From assembly GCA_001661515.1 (NCBI GenBank), contig LUVW01000006.1, positions 466,832-530,831 of the forward strand: DNA of 64,000 bases. Reading direction: 5' to 3'. The notes below the pieces were generated by a model. The model made no database searches. It was not told the origin of the DNA and was given only the letters and a program-made list of their open reading frames with translations. The stretch's first letter is position 1, and every line of letters begins with the position of its first letter. Below, in pieces: positions 43,591 to 55,621 of the stretch. Source of the stretch: Capniomyces stellatus. Lineage: Eukaryota; Kickxellomycota; Harpellomycetes; Harpellales; Legeriomycetaceae. Position numbers and translations under genes: made by a program.

Positions 43591-45624
43591 TATTGGTGCT
43601 CGGTAGCTCTGTGGCTATTTGGGAATGATATTTGATCAAAAGAAAAGCTGTGTATAGGAATAAAGTATTGAAAGTTTAGACAATGGATCCCAGACTTGTT
43701 CAGCTTAATTTCAAAAAAAGGATAAACAAGATAATCAATTCAACTATGTTACAGGAATTAGGTTAATAAAAAAAATAGAGCTAGCAAAAAATCGGTAGAA
43801 TTGGACTTTTACAAACCAATTATAATTAAGCGGGCCAATTAAAAAATTGTCTCGAAACAAAGGCTAAAAAACTTTGATGCAAGTGTTTATGGAAGGTTCA
43901 ACTATAAAAGTGTTGCCAATAAAGGAGAGTATGTATGTGGATTGGGTGGCAACTGGCTGTTCTCTAGTGAGACTTGACAAGATTTGTGTGGTAAAATGGT
44001 TAATTGCACCGGAGAACCGAGTATGGTGTTGGTATATATTGGTACTGGTGGTTTGGGTTTGGGTTTGGGCTTAGGTTTGGGGTTTTATTCCTACATTTAT
44101 TATTAACAGTTAATTGAGAAATTATTAGCTGAAAAAAAATGTTGGGAAAACGTAAAACGGAATTAAAAAAAACTAGTAAACGAAAAACCCAAAAAGACGA
44201 GCATAGGACAAATGAAATTAAAGACCAAGTCGATTAATAGGTTACTAAAGTAAGATATTAATTGGCGAGATTTTGATAAAAAGCCCAACGAATTTCAATT
44301 AAACTTTTTTTTTAAAAGTAAACAACTAGACTTTGCTTTTGAAGAGACAAGGTTTCGGTTTCAAAAAAAAAAAAGAGCCAAAAGCACAACAACAAAGAAA
44401 AATAAAAAAAGCCAAAGCACAACATAAACAACAAAGGAAAACAAAATCAGAGCTCGATTAGACAAGTAAGAATTAAACGATTTGAAGAGTATTGGGGATT
44501 GGTTGGTTATGTGAAAGTTGCAAGTTAAACTCAAACCTAATGTGAGAAAAAAAGCAACAAAAGAAAAGAAAAAAAAGTTGGTATTGAATAAAACGAACAA
44601 AAGACGAAGGCTAAGAGTGACAACAAACCCACGACCCGCTGTAAAGAATGCAAAGATAATAGTAAAAGTACGGAGGAAAAGGATGAAAAGTAAAGAAAGA
44701 GGGAAAAGATGGAATAAGCCAGATAAATCGAGAGAATCGAGAGAACAATGAAAACGATTTGATAGCAAATAAACCGAGATAAAGTACGTATTAATAAGAT
44801 TTAAAAAAAAACACAAGGATCTATAATTAAGATTTAATGCGGGTCAGAAATAAAACAGAAATATAATTTTGAGTCTCGAGGGGGGGTTTTTTTTTTTTTT
44901 TTGCAGTAACTTGTTGGAAATTTCAAATTCAGACTAAAAATAAAAAATAAACAAACAGCAACAAATTGGAAATCGGTAAATGTTGAAATTATTAATGAGT
45001 AATGTTGAACTTTGGTCGAGCCAATGTGCCGAGAACAGAGTATAGAAATAAAAAAAGAGGTGGAATTAAGAGAAAGTCACAATCTGTAGTTGGTTTATAG
45101 GTTTTTTTTTCTTACCTTTTTTTCCTATACTATACCTAATTTATTAAACTTTATAATATTGATAATAATAATCTTCAAAAGCACAACACACACTAGTTAC
45201 TGTTAGATATATTACATTTCTGTGCAAGTAAGAAAAAAAATACATAATTTTAAATTGGTTTATTTATTTATTTATATTTACCAGAGCGAATCTTGGATCC
45301 TCAAAGGCAAAAATAAATAAATAATAAAGGCTAAACTAAACAACGCTATAGTCATATTCAAGAGTAAATGAATAACGGCGGTGTATATTGTGTTTAACCT
45401 GGATTGTTTTTATGCGAATACTTTAGTATCAATTATAGTCAGGAGGAATAAAAGTAAAGGGCGGATGTTTTTGATTTTAAGACATAGTTTCAGTTGAAAA
45501 AAAAGCGGGATTATATCAGATACTAGACAGAAAGCAAATAAACAGAGGGGGGGAAACAACGCAAGTAAAAGGAGTAAAGCATAGAGGGAGACTATAGCAG
45601 AGTTTAAACAAAGACGGTGTAATC
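43591..45624. other. intergenic between CMC4 and kinesin
   Basis: Two kb of A-rich DNA. It includes a G-rich stretch at 44046-44083 with four G-runs, a G7-T17 run near 44881-44903, and an ATG-led stretch at 43683 (MDPRLVQLNFKKRINKI) that could be a first exon but has no convincing continuation. A Lys-rich open frame at 44518-44751 looks like A-rich background. Confidence 0.5.
44046..44083 (+). other. possible G-quadruplex-forming sequence
   Basis: Contains GGGTTTGGGTTTGGG followed by CTTAGGTTTGGGG, i.e. four runs of at least three G with loops of 3, 3 and 9. Structural potential only; no role is visible. Confidence 0.5.
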
Positions 45625-48600
45625 ATGTCGCAGGGTAACAATATCAAAGTGGTTGCACGGTTTAGACCGCAGAACTCGATTGAAGTAAAGGAAGGAGGTG
45701 TGCCGATTATAGAGATAGTTGAGGATCACTCTGTTATTATAAAGGTAAAGTTGTTGAAGCACAAATGAGGATAAATCGATTTATACAATTACATTGTGAG
45801 TATGGGGTAAACAAGAGTTGGTTTTGAGGCACAAGAGAAACGGAAAAGCAAAAAAAAAGGAATATAAATATAAAGGTATAAGGGGATAAGAGGATAAAAG
45901 GATACAAGAAAAATAAATAACCAGGACTGAATTTAAAAATTAATAGAGCGAGGATGGGCCAAGTACTTTTACATTTGATCGAACTTTTGGGATGGACACA
46001 TCTCAGTCAGACCTGTTTGATTATTCGATTAGACAAACGATTGAAGATATATTCAATGGGTATAATGGAACGGTTTTCGCGTATGGTCAAACGGGGTCTG
46101 GAAAGACATTTACAATGATGGGGTCTGATATTGAGGATGAAAAGCTTAAGGGAATAATTCCACGTATTGTGGAGGGGATATTTAACACGATTATAGAATC
46201 ACCGCCTACAGTAGAGTACATAGTGAAAGTATCGTATATGGAAATTTATATGGAGCGGATTAAAGATTTGCTTAATCCATCGAACGACAATCTTCCGGTT
46301 CATGAGGAAAAGTCGAGTGGGGTGTATGTCAAAGGGTTGATGGAGGTGTTTGTTAGTAATGTTGATGAGGTGTATGATACAATGAAGCAAGGAGGAAAAT
46401 CCAGAGTTGTGGCACATACGAGTAAGTATAAAAGATAAAAGATAAAAGATAAAGGATAAAGGATAAAAGATAAAGGATAAAGGATGATAATATGGGTGTT
46501 ATAAAATGTGAATTGGTAGATATGAATGCAGAGAGTAGTAGAAGTCACAGTATTTTCCAGATTACGATTCAGCAGAAAAACACTATTGATGGAAAGACAA
46601 AGGTGGGTAAGCTGAGTTTGGTAGATCTTGCGGGGTCGGAAAAGGTGGGAAAGACGGGGGCGTCGGGACAGACGCTGGAGGAGGCAAAGAAAATCAACAA
46701 GTCGTTGTCGGCGTTGGGAATGGTGATCAATGCGCTGACGGACGGGAAGTCGACGCACGTGCCTTATAGAGACAGCAAACTGACGCGAATTTTGCAAGAG
46801 TCGTTGGGAGGAAACTCAAGAACAACACTGATAGTGAACTGTTCGCCGTCGTCATACAATGCAGCAGAGACGGTGGGGACGCTTAGGTTTGGTACACGAG
46901 CAAAGTCGATTACAAACAAGGCAACGATCAATTCGGCGTTGAGTCCAGAAGAGCTGAAGGCAATGATAAAGAAGCTGAACACAAAGATTGTGAGCTACTC
47001 GACGTACATTGGATCGCTGGAGGTGGAATTGAAGGTGTGGCGGAGCGGAGGAACGGTTCCAGTGGAAGAGCAGGCGGCGTGGGCCAAGTTGGCACCAATC
47101 CAACCGGCAAAACCCGAGGGGGGAGCAGCGGTGAATGGGCCAAAGGGATTGGGAGTGGGATTGGGAGTGTCACAAAAGACACCAGGAAGTAAGAGTAGAG
47201 TCCCAATGGTACAAACGCCAACAAGCACATCGCCAACAAGCAGGGCGTCAAGTCCAGGGGGGTACATGAGGTCATCGATGGTGTCGCCAAACTCATCAGT
47301 GTCACTGGAAGGATCGCTGGCAGACTTGACTTTACGGCCAACAACGCCATATGTATTGGGTGAGGACGAGCGCGAGGAGTTTTTGAAGAGGGAAAACGAC
47401 TTGTCGGACCTGCTGGGCGAGAAGGAAAGACAGCTTAGTGCCAAAGCAATGGAGGCGGAGGAGCTGAACAATGAGCTGGAGGTGTTGAAGGAGGAGCTGG
47501 AGAAGGGAAAGTCAAGGAACGAAGCTCTAACCAGCGATGTGGCGCAGCTGAACATGGACAAGGGACGGTCGGACTTTAGCCTCAAGGAGGCACAGATGAC
47601 GATTGAAAGCATAACCGAGGCTCAGGCCGAAACCAGCGTAGTCTGCGAAAAGCTGAAGGCGCAGATCGAAGAGCTCAAGGCGCAGATCCAGGAACTTGAG
47701 GCCGAGCGGTCAACAAACGCTCTGCTGGTTCCTTCAGTGGAGGAGCGCGAGAAGATCAAGGAGGAGAAGATCACCCAGATGATCGACAAGGTTACGGCGC
47801 TGGTTGACGGGACCGGCGCCAAATCCCCAGACGGGCAGGGTAGCGAGCCGGCCAAAAGTGAGCAGCCAAGACCAGAGGGTGCAGCAACAAGCGCACTTGA
47901 GGCCGAACTCAACGAGCTGCGCAAGAAGCAAAAGGAACTGGTTGAAACAGAGGGCAGCAAGGAGACACTGATAAAGAGCCTGCAGCAGCAGAACCAGGAC
48001 CTTGTTCGCAAGCACTCTGAAAGCGAGGCACAGTACAACAAGCTGATGGCTGAGTACGAAGAGTTTTTGGAGAGCAGTATAGCTGCAGACGAGGCGCAGA
48101 CCAACAACGAGTCAAAGAGGCTGACCGAGGTCAAGTCCAAGCTCGAGTCGCAGTTCCTCACAAGAATAGACCAGCAAGCAAAGGATATTCTCGAGATGCA
48201 GGAGGAAAGGCAAAGAAGAATTGAGGAAATCAACTCTCTCAATTCTCTTGTTGGCGACTACAAAAAGGCCAACTCGTCCCTGGAGTCCAAGATAGACTCA
48301 GTCAAGGTCGAGCTGGATGCCGCCAAGCTTGCTGCCCAGACCGCACAGGCCGCCTATGCATCGGTGCAAGCAACAGCCGCCATTCCGCTGAAAAGATCCT
48401 CAAACTCACCAGACCAACGCTCAGCCTCTGAAACCGGTTCTCTTGGAAACGCCGAGTCAAAAGACGGTGGTGCGTCAGACGGTGGCGACAACGACGACCA
48501 CGTGCCCAACCGCAGAATGGCGCAGAAGCTGGCCGAGTACGACTCGATGAGAAGATCGTTGATGAGGGACGTACAGAACCGGTGCGAAAAGATCATTGAG

Positions 48601-49161
48601 CTTGAGATGTCGCTTGATGAGGCGAGGGAGCAGAACCAGCAGCTTTCTAGAAGAATAAACAGTCCAGCACAGTCGCAAAGAATGGCTATTTTGGAAAAAA
48701 ACATAACCCAGCTGACAATGATGCAGAAGGAACTTGTCAACCAGAACACCGAGCTCAAGAAGCAGTCCAGCCTCAATGAGCGCAAGCTGATGGCCCGATC
48801 TGAACGAATTGACTACTTGGAGACAAGGCTTGAGCAGACGTCTAATGATTTGGAGATGCACCGGAGGTTGGTTGAAGAGCTCAAGACCCAGCGCATGATA
48901 GAAAAGAACCGCTCTAGGAACAGTGCCAACCAAAACAACCCTAATCCATCCCGGCTGCCCTTTGGCCGTGTCGCAAAGCCCATTAGAGGCGGCGGCGGTG
49001 TTGCTTCCACTATTCAGGGCGACGATGTTGGTTTTGTTGAGAAAATGACTGTTCCTGCCGGATCCGCAAGAAACAGCTCATCCAACTCTAACTCTAACCC
49101 CAACAACAATGGCCAGAACGTGCCTGGAAATAGATCCTCTTGGCTCCGATGGGGAAGTTGA
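45625..49161 (+). CDS. conventional kinesin (kinesin-1) heavy chain, three exons
   Basis: Exons 45625-45744, 45947-46421 and 46520-49161 give 1078 residues. The motor domain begins [12 protein letters not shown], with P-loop GQTGSGKT at about 87-94, switch [11 protein letters not shown] (199-208), switch [10 protein letters not shown] (232-239) and the kinesin-1 phrase [20 protein letters not shown]. The neck region and long coiled coils ([17 protein letters not shown] onward) follow. A Pro/Ser-rich segment interrupts the stalk at about 400-480. The Arg/Gly/Asn-rich tail ends SSWLRWGS. It is a plus-end-directed, ATP-driven microtubule motor for organelle transport. Fungal kinesin-1 is usually about 930 residues, so this one is somewhat longer. 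Both introns contain GATAA-rich short repeats. Confidence 0.95.
46434..46485 (+). repeat. 7-bp tandem repeat in kinesin intron 2
   Basis: Seven units of GATAAAA or GATAAAG inside the 98-bp intron spanning 46422-46519. Confidence 0.9.
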
Positions 49162-49504
49162 TTCCTTTACTTTTTATTTTAATCTTATTTTTCTACTCTT
49201 CTTTTTGGTTAACTTTTATTTCATCTCGTTTCAATTTGATTTCTTCTTTTCTTATCACCACCACTACTACTACTACTGTTCACCTTTTATTTTTATCACG
49301 GCTACTATCAACTACAATATATATATTTTTTCAATCATCACTTTGTATTTATTGAAATGCCTTTTAAATCCTTTTATTTTCAAAAATCGATTTTTAAAAG
49401 CTCAAAAAAAAAAATCAAAAAAAAAAAAACCCCCCTTTCGTTACAAAACAAAATAAATAAATATTATCCTGGCTCCCAACACTTGGTCTAGTAATTCCGA
49501 ATGC
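49162..49504. other. convergent intergenic region
   Basis: T-rich then A-rich 3' flank shared by the kinesin and carrier genes. Nothing further seen. Confidence 0.6.
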
Positions 49505-50437
49505 TTAAAAATGCTTAATCATAAACGTAGTGACTTGGTCATAAACCACAAGCAGAATTCCTCCACCAGGTCCAAGTCTCAACACTTTAGGCACAAATCC
49601 TTTGTAAAGTGCCTTTAGTCCCTCGGTCTTGTAAATGTATGAAATCCCACCAAAGCACGAGTTGTACAGTTTAGGTCCCATGCTTGGAACATACGCCTGC
49701 ATCCTGGTTTTTACCACGTCTGCTGGTGTGTTGATGCTAGTCCCCAAAGTTCCTCCAATTGCTCCAGCAACAAAGTTCAGCATCAGTCCTTGGTTCTTGC
49801 TCTGTGGTTTTGGAAGCTTGTCCTTGATAAAGAAAATCGACCCGAAATACGCACCACTCCACAACCCATGTCTCCAAAGAGTAGACTCCAATCCGTTAAA
49901 CAGCGCCAGTGCTCCCTCCTCATGCATAATCTTCTTCACCACATCGCTCACTCCACTGTACTTTCCTGCATTTTCTTTTGACTGCAGCCGGATCTTCAGT
50001 AGCTCCGGAACTGATACCAGCACCGCTTCGGTCAACCCAGCACACACCCCTGTCATCACCGACACTGTTTGGTTGATCTTTTCCAGCCCAAACTTCTTCA
50101 AAAAATAGTTTCCGTATTGGTCATTGGCTGCAAACTTTATCGCTCTCTTTGGTGCTTCTACTAGAATTGGTGGAATAATTCCTCTATACAGTGTTCTAGG
50201 CCCTTCTTCGCTGATTATTCGCTTGAATGCATCTGCAATTGATTTGTATTGGTCTGGTCCTGTTCCAACTTGCAACTGGAATCTGGTCTTCACAACATCT
50301 AAAGGATACATGGTTATGATTTCGGCAAACCCTGCGATTGCTCCTGCTGTGAACTGGTAGGTAAATGGCAAGGCTGCTGAATCGGTCATCTCTTTGGGCT
50401 TTGACATTTTAACTACTTGACTGCCTGCTAGATTCAT
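49505..50437 (-). CDS. ODC1: mitochondrial carrier, 2-oxodicarboxylate (Odc/SLC25A21) type
   Basis: 310 residues, single exon. Three SLC25 repeats each carry the Px(D/E)xx(K/R)x(K/R)-type signature: PLDVVKTRFQ, PELLKIRLQ and PADVVKTRMQ. The overall sequence (FTAGAIAGFAEIITMYPLDV, EAPKRAIKFAANDQY, LWSGAYFGSIFF) is that of the 2-oxodicarboxylate carriers. These exchange 2-oxoadipate and 2-oxoglutarate across the inner membrane. The first ATG gives a ten-residue extension before MSKPKEM, and either start is possible. The C-terminus DQVTTFMIKHF is complete. Confidence 0.9.
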   Translation of the reverse strand: MNLAGSQVVKMSKPKEMTDSAALPFTYQFTAGAIAGFAEIITMYPLDVVKTRFQLQVGTGPDQYKSIADAFKRIISEEGPRTLYRGIIPPILVEAPKRAIKFAANDQYGNYFLKKFGLEKINQTVSVMTGVCAGLTEAVLVSVPELLKIRLQSKENAGKYSGVSDVVKKIMHEEGALALFNGLESTLWRHGLWSGAYFGSIFFIKDKLPKPQSKNQGLMLNFVAGAIGGTLGTSINTPADVVKTRMQAYVPSMGPKLYNSCFGGISYIYKTEGLKALYKGFVPKVLRLGPGGGILLVVYDQVTTFMIKHF

Positions 50438-52006
50438 TACGCTAATGCTGTTTGTTTTATTTACGCCTTTACTTTGCCTTTTTTATACAGTGTTTGTACG
50501 TTTGTTCTGTTTTCCTTTATCTCTTCTCTTTTTTTTTACCTCTCTTTCTCTCTCGAAGTATTTTTGTATTTGGAGAATAGCAATAAAATGTTTTAGCTTT
50601 CTGTTCCTCTTTCTTTAAATAGCTGTTCTTTTTTGCTGTCCCTTTCTAATAGTTTAGGAAATTGCGAGTATTATGGAACAAAAATAGTAAAGTACCAAGA
50701 AATACAATGAAATACAACTATTAAGTTACTACTAAAACAGAACTAGAGTAAAAATAAAACTTGTACGAGTTATTATTAATTATGAAGTGCGTTTTGGTTT
50801 TATATATTTATTATATTTAAACGTTTACGAAATGATAAAGAGATATACGGTTGATGAGTGTAAATATTGTCGTCTTTTCTACGTTTTTATCACTCATATC
50901 ATACTTGCTTCTAGTTTTTATTTTATTTTTTTATTTAAAAAAAGTGTCGTTAATCAGGCGTACGTTACTTTTTATTATCAAACATAAAACCAACTTTGGG
51001 TTTTGAGCTTTTCTAATTTCCAGCTACGTTTATCAATTATTAACGCCTTTCTTTTTTTATCAATTTCAATTAAATTGATCTAACTAAATGATAATCGTGT
51101 TTTGGAACACAATCAGCATTTGGTATTACCTATCTCCCGTGCTACTAGACAAAACCGCTCGAAAATGTGAAAGTTCAAATTCAATCTACTTTCCTTGTTA
51201 TTTCTCAAGTCTATTACAGTTACTCTGCTTTTTATCATTAACTTAAGCTTTCCCCTTTTCCAAACACAAAACTCGCTTCCTCTCCGTTTCCCCTCTCCCT
51301 TCATCAGCCCCCCGTTTTTTAAACTGTTATTTGCATGATTGCTTCTTCGTCGACAATTTGCTAATAAATTGAAATCAGCTTATATCGTCACTAAAATCCG
51401 CCCTTTTTTTCTTTTCCACTATTGTTTTTTAAACCTTTTTACTGCTTTCTTGTTTTACGCCATTGAATTATTATCTGATTGGTTTAAACCCATCCAGCAG
51501 CAACCCTTTAACGACACAGGCTTATTACCTATTTGTACACACTTTCCCTAACAAGGCCTGTGAAAGCCAATACAAAAGCGCATGACTTTTTACTAATATT
51601 GGTTATAATGTATTAAAACTGTCAGCATTCAACACTTTACATTGCCCTTTTTTTCATTTAATTGCTATATCGCTATATCGCTCTTTCCTTTTTTCCTTTT
51701 TCTACGCAGTTTTCATCATTTTCGAGTATCCACTTTGCCTTCACTTTGTTTTTTTTGCCCCTCTTTTTTTTTCCCTTGTTCTGCAGTCATTTATCAGAAT
51801 TCAGCAAGAAATCATCCTAATCTAGAGTAATTGCTTTTCCATTTTTTCAAACTGCTTTTCCGTTTGGAAGAAATCAAGAATCCCCCCACCATATTTATTA
51901 TCATCCAGCCTCAATTCCTCTGCAAGCTGGGGCGGTTCTATTTGCCCATAGGTTCCCTGTTCTAACTTTAAAACCTCCAACTATTCCATTTATCGCCCAC
52001 TTTAAT

Positions 52007-52054
52007 TTGATTTATGTGTGGTTTATTGGCAACAGAATCGACACATCAAAACAT
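52007..52054 (+). repeat. dispersed 46-48-bp repeat, copy B
   Basis: Counterpart of 19503-19548, here far from any protease gene and in the same orientation. Confidence 0.7.
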
Positions 52055-52613
52055 GCAATATTAAACTATCGTTCATTTTAACCCCCTTAATTTCCTGTTT
52101 GAGTATTTCACATTTCAGAAACTTTTTACTCCTTTTAAACCTCAATACTAAAATTAGGCGAATAGGCGATGATTAATCAACTTGACTTTGGGATTCGCAA
52201 TTTTTGCCAACTTGACTGTTGATGTTTTTTTGTTATGTTATCGATGCAAATTTATTTTAACCATCGTCTTGGTTTTTTCTTTTTGTTACTTTTGAGTTTC
52301 CATAACCTTAAATTAAATTAAATCATTCCACCTTTTTTTTTCTCTTTTTTTTTTTTACCAAGCCAATTTTACAAAACCAATTTTTTTTTAGTGACGGATT
52401 AACACTCAACGTCGATTCTTAACTTTTCGTTTACGCAATACATTTTCGTTATATACTTTTCTTTACGCAATACATTTCAATATGTATTTTTTTGCTTCTT
52501 TTTTGACGTATACAGCATTCATTAAAGTCCTTCAATTGTATTTATTGACCAACACTAGAAAATCATTCAAAAAAAAGAGGGAAAAAGGTGACAAAAACAG
52601 TACAACCAGTCCT

Positions 52614-52668
52614 AGGAATACAGACTGGACTTTTGATATAGAAATGTCATATCGCGGCCTGTATTCCT
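52614..52668. repeat. 10-bp inverted repeat pair
   Basis: AGGAATACAG and CTGTATTCCT, separated by 35 bases. Could be chance or terminal repeats of a tiny element. Confidence 0.5.
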
Positions 52669-53702
52669 CTCAAAGTAACAAGCACTCTACAAATACAATT
52701 TGTTTGCCGTTTAGAGCGTGCTTACACTTTGCAATAATTAAATTTCATTAAAAAGGAGGCTGGAAAATGCTGCTGAGCTTAACACAACACAGACAGTTTG
52801 ATTAAGGCTCAAGTGGACATCATAACTAACCAATATTAATTACATTACTAGTTCCTGGATACATTGCCCATTTATCAAATATCAACTTGCACCAAATTAA
52901 ATAAACCAGAATTTAAATAAACATTATATATAAAGATCAGCGCAATAAATGCAAATAGTCCTGTTTTAGCCCGCGATAGCTATTTTAAATCCAGGACTAT
53001 ACCAGGCTATTTATACGAACCTGTGGCTACAGTAGCAATGTATGTTCCAGTACTGCAACGGTGGAGCTGGTTTATTTTTGTTTTGAGCTATTTAGCAGAT
53101 TATCCACAGCACATATAACATACATTGTGATTGTTAATACACTTTCGTGTTGTTCATAATATGCACCATGTTGACACTTTTCACTTTTTTTCAAAAAAAA
53201 GAAAAAAGAAAAAAGAAAACAAACGTGCACTATTTCAGCATTCAGCCCCTCTTGCGCTTATCTTTTATAAAAAACAAACGCCAAGTTTGAAATTAATACA
53301 AAAAAAAAGCAATGTAATCAAATTGGAAAAATTAATAGCAAATATATAAAAGAGACGCATTCAAAATCAAAGCGCACATGGTAAAGGCCAATAGTATTAC
53401 CAGAAACTGTCACCAGAATTGAAAATTGGAAATTAATTTCAAGGCTTAGCATCATCAAACGAAGCTTAGCATGCTGGATGGGAGATATTTGCATTAAAAT
53501 GTTGGAAGCTTAAAACACACTATTGTGTATCATGTATTATATAATGTACGTGGAAAAATAAATCCGAGTAGGTACAAGGTTGGTTAGCTCACACACTCTC
53601 TTGTAAAAACGTGACCGCTTTTTGATTGAACTCGGCTATATAAAACCACACTGAGGTTGTTATATTTGCACACCTATTTTGTGTATACATATTTAATTAT
53701 TG

Positions 53703-55621
53703 ATGGAGGAACTAACCGCAGAGACACTGATAGAGATATATCCTCACAGTCTAATGAAAAACGCGTAAGTAAACACACTTGGTATACAGGGCGTCAGGCT
53801 TTTTTGGTGGTGATATTTGAATATAACTAACAAAATGGCCAAAAATGTAACTAAAAACAACAAAGTGCCACTACCAACTTAATTTAGCAAACGATTCAAC
53901 GACGTTGCCGAGTCATTCAAGAAGCTGTATGGTGAGCTGCCAGACTTTATAGCTCGGGCGCCAGGGAGGGTAAACTTGATCGGAGAGAACGATAATTATA
54001 GTAGGATGCTAACTATACCCATGGCGATAGAACAGGACATATTAGTAGCGTTTAAAGTAAACGACTCGGTAAATGTCAGAGTTGAGAATACAAACTACGA
54101 AAGGTTTATGTCATTTAGCTTTGCTTACAACGGCGAAAATACAGTAGCCATCGACGGTACAGACAGGTTTTGGGGCAAGTACGTTAAAGCAGGATACAAG
54201 GTAATATGGCGCTCTGAGGCCGTGTTTCCCCCTTTTGCCACTTTAGTAAAAGAGATTTAGTAGAATTAGATATCGACTACATACCAGTATGTTAGTGGGC
54301 AGAATTAATTTTAGTTTTGGTGAATCGCATAGTGTGCAGTAGACCACTTAAAGACGAGTTCGCCTAAGGGCATGGATATTTTGGTGGATGGGAATATTCC
54401 CATCGGCGTTGGGTTGGCTAGCTCGTCTGCACTAGTTACTGGCTGTGCTTTAGCAACTTTAAGAGCAAACAATGGAAAAATGCCAAAGGTAGATTTGGTA
54501 AATGCGTTGATCGAAACACAAGAAAGTATATGCGGGTCAACGTCAGGGACAAGCCAAATAACATCTGTGATGGGCAAGAGCGGGAATCTGGTTTTTATCA
54601 AATACGATCCGTTGCTAGACAGGCAATACTTGGATATCTCGGGAATTCAATCCGAATCAGACTTTGTTATTACAAATCCCCTGATAGAGCCAACAAATAA
54701 AGTTGCGGACAGAATGCTGCACAGCTGCAAAATAGCAGAGACAAAGGTGGCTGCACTGATGCTAGCGAAACATATAGGGGTTTTCCAATCAGAAGACTTT
54801 GATGACAAAGAAATAACATATAAAATGATTATAGACGAGCTGTTTTTTATTGAACAAATCACAGGAGACGATGTTTGTTTGTTGTGGGAGCTGAGGTTGC
54901 AAAAAATAATAGAAATAGTCAAGAAAGAGTTTGGACTTAAGCCAGAGGGATATACACTGATTGATTGCTGTGAATATCTAGGACTTACAATTGACAAGGC
55001 CAAAGCCAAGGTTTACGAACTTGTAAATTACTCCAAAGACGATGTACTTCATATATTTAAGCGGACAATATACGTTTACTCGGAGTCGTTAAGAGTTATA
55101 CAGTTCAAGAGGGTGATTGATCTCAATGACCCCAGTTTTGAATCAATAATCAAGTTGGGGAATATACTCGAGGAAAGCCAGCACTGCGCAAATCACTTGA
55201 ATATGCATAGGCTGGTCAAACTTAACGATCTTTGCCAACTATCCAGGTAACTCTCATAAGCACTCGGTTGTTAAAGAATCTAAAGCAATCAATAGTATTG
55301 TTTGATCATGTATTCCAAATTGGTTAATACACACACAATTGTATATGCATGTATATAAACTTGTATATTGTTGTATAAATATATCATTGATTTAGGAAAT
55401 TTGGGTCGCTTGGGTCACGAATAATTGGCGTTAAGTTGGAGTGTTGTATGTTGTCAATTGTACCCTCATCGAAAACAGAAAGTTTTATAGAGGATTTAAA
55501 GAAGGACTATTTTAATAAGAATTTTCCCTCCTTGAAAAACGATGATGTCTGCAATGCCATATTCGTTGTTAAACCAGGCAGTGGAGCGACTGTTTATAGG
55601 CTGGGAATAGGCGAGGAATAG
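53703..55621 (+). CDS. galactokinase-family (GHMP) protein with degenerate active site, four exons
   Basis: Exons 53703-53764, 53888-54200, 54333-55246 and 55396-55621 close in frame to 504 residues. The fold signatures are clear: ARAPGRVNLIGE (43-54), CAVDHLKTSSPKGMDILVDG (126-145), GVGLASSSAL (150-159, ATP loop), GSRIIG near the C-terminus and VVKPGSGATVY. However, sugar-binding GEHIDY reads GENDNY (His and Asp changed). The catalytic Asp of the GGMDQ motif is Ser199 (SGTSQ), and the Gly-rich GAGWGGC motif reads GVKLECC. Ordinary galactose phosphorylation therefore seems unlikely. The spliced frame is intact, which argues for a maintained function, perhaps regulatory like yeast Gal3 (which itself keeps more of the site). 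No other galactose-pathway gene is adjacent. Confidence 0.88.

Larger units (their letters stand above)
50438..53702. other. AT-rich intergenic region
   Basis: 3.3 kb with no credible gene. It contains copy B of a 46-48-bp dispersed repeat (52007-52054) and a 10-bp inverted repeat pair at 52614-52623 and 52659-52668. Otherwise T-rich then A-rich DNA. Confidence 0.6.

Noticed and set aside
44518..44751. Lys/Arg-rich 77-codon frame
   Set aside because: Composition follows A-rich background. The opposite strand is open too.
47622..48242. Ser/Leu-rich frame opposite the kinesin stalk
   Set aside because: Antisense of a coiled-coil coding region; a typical artefact.
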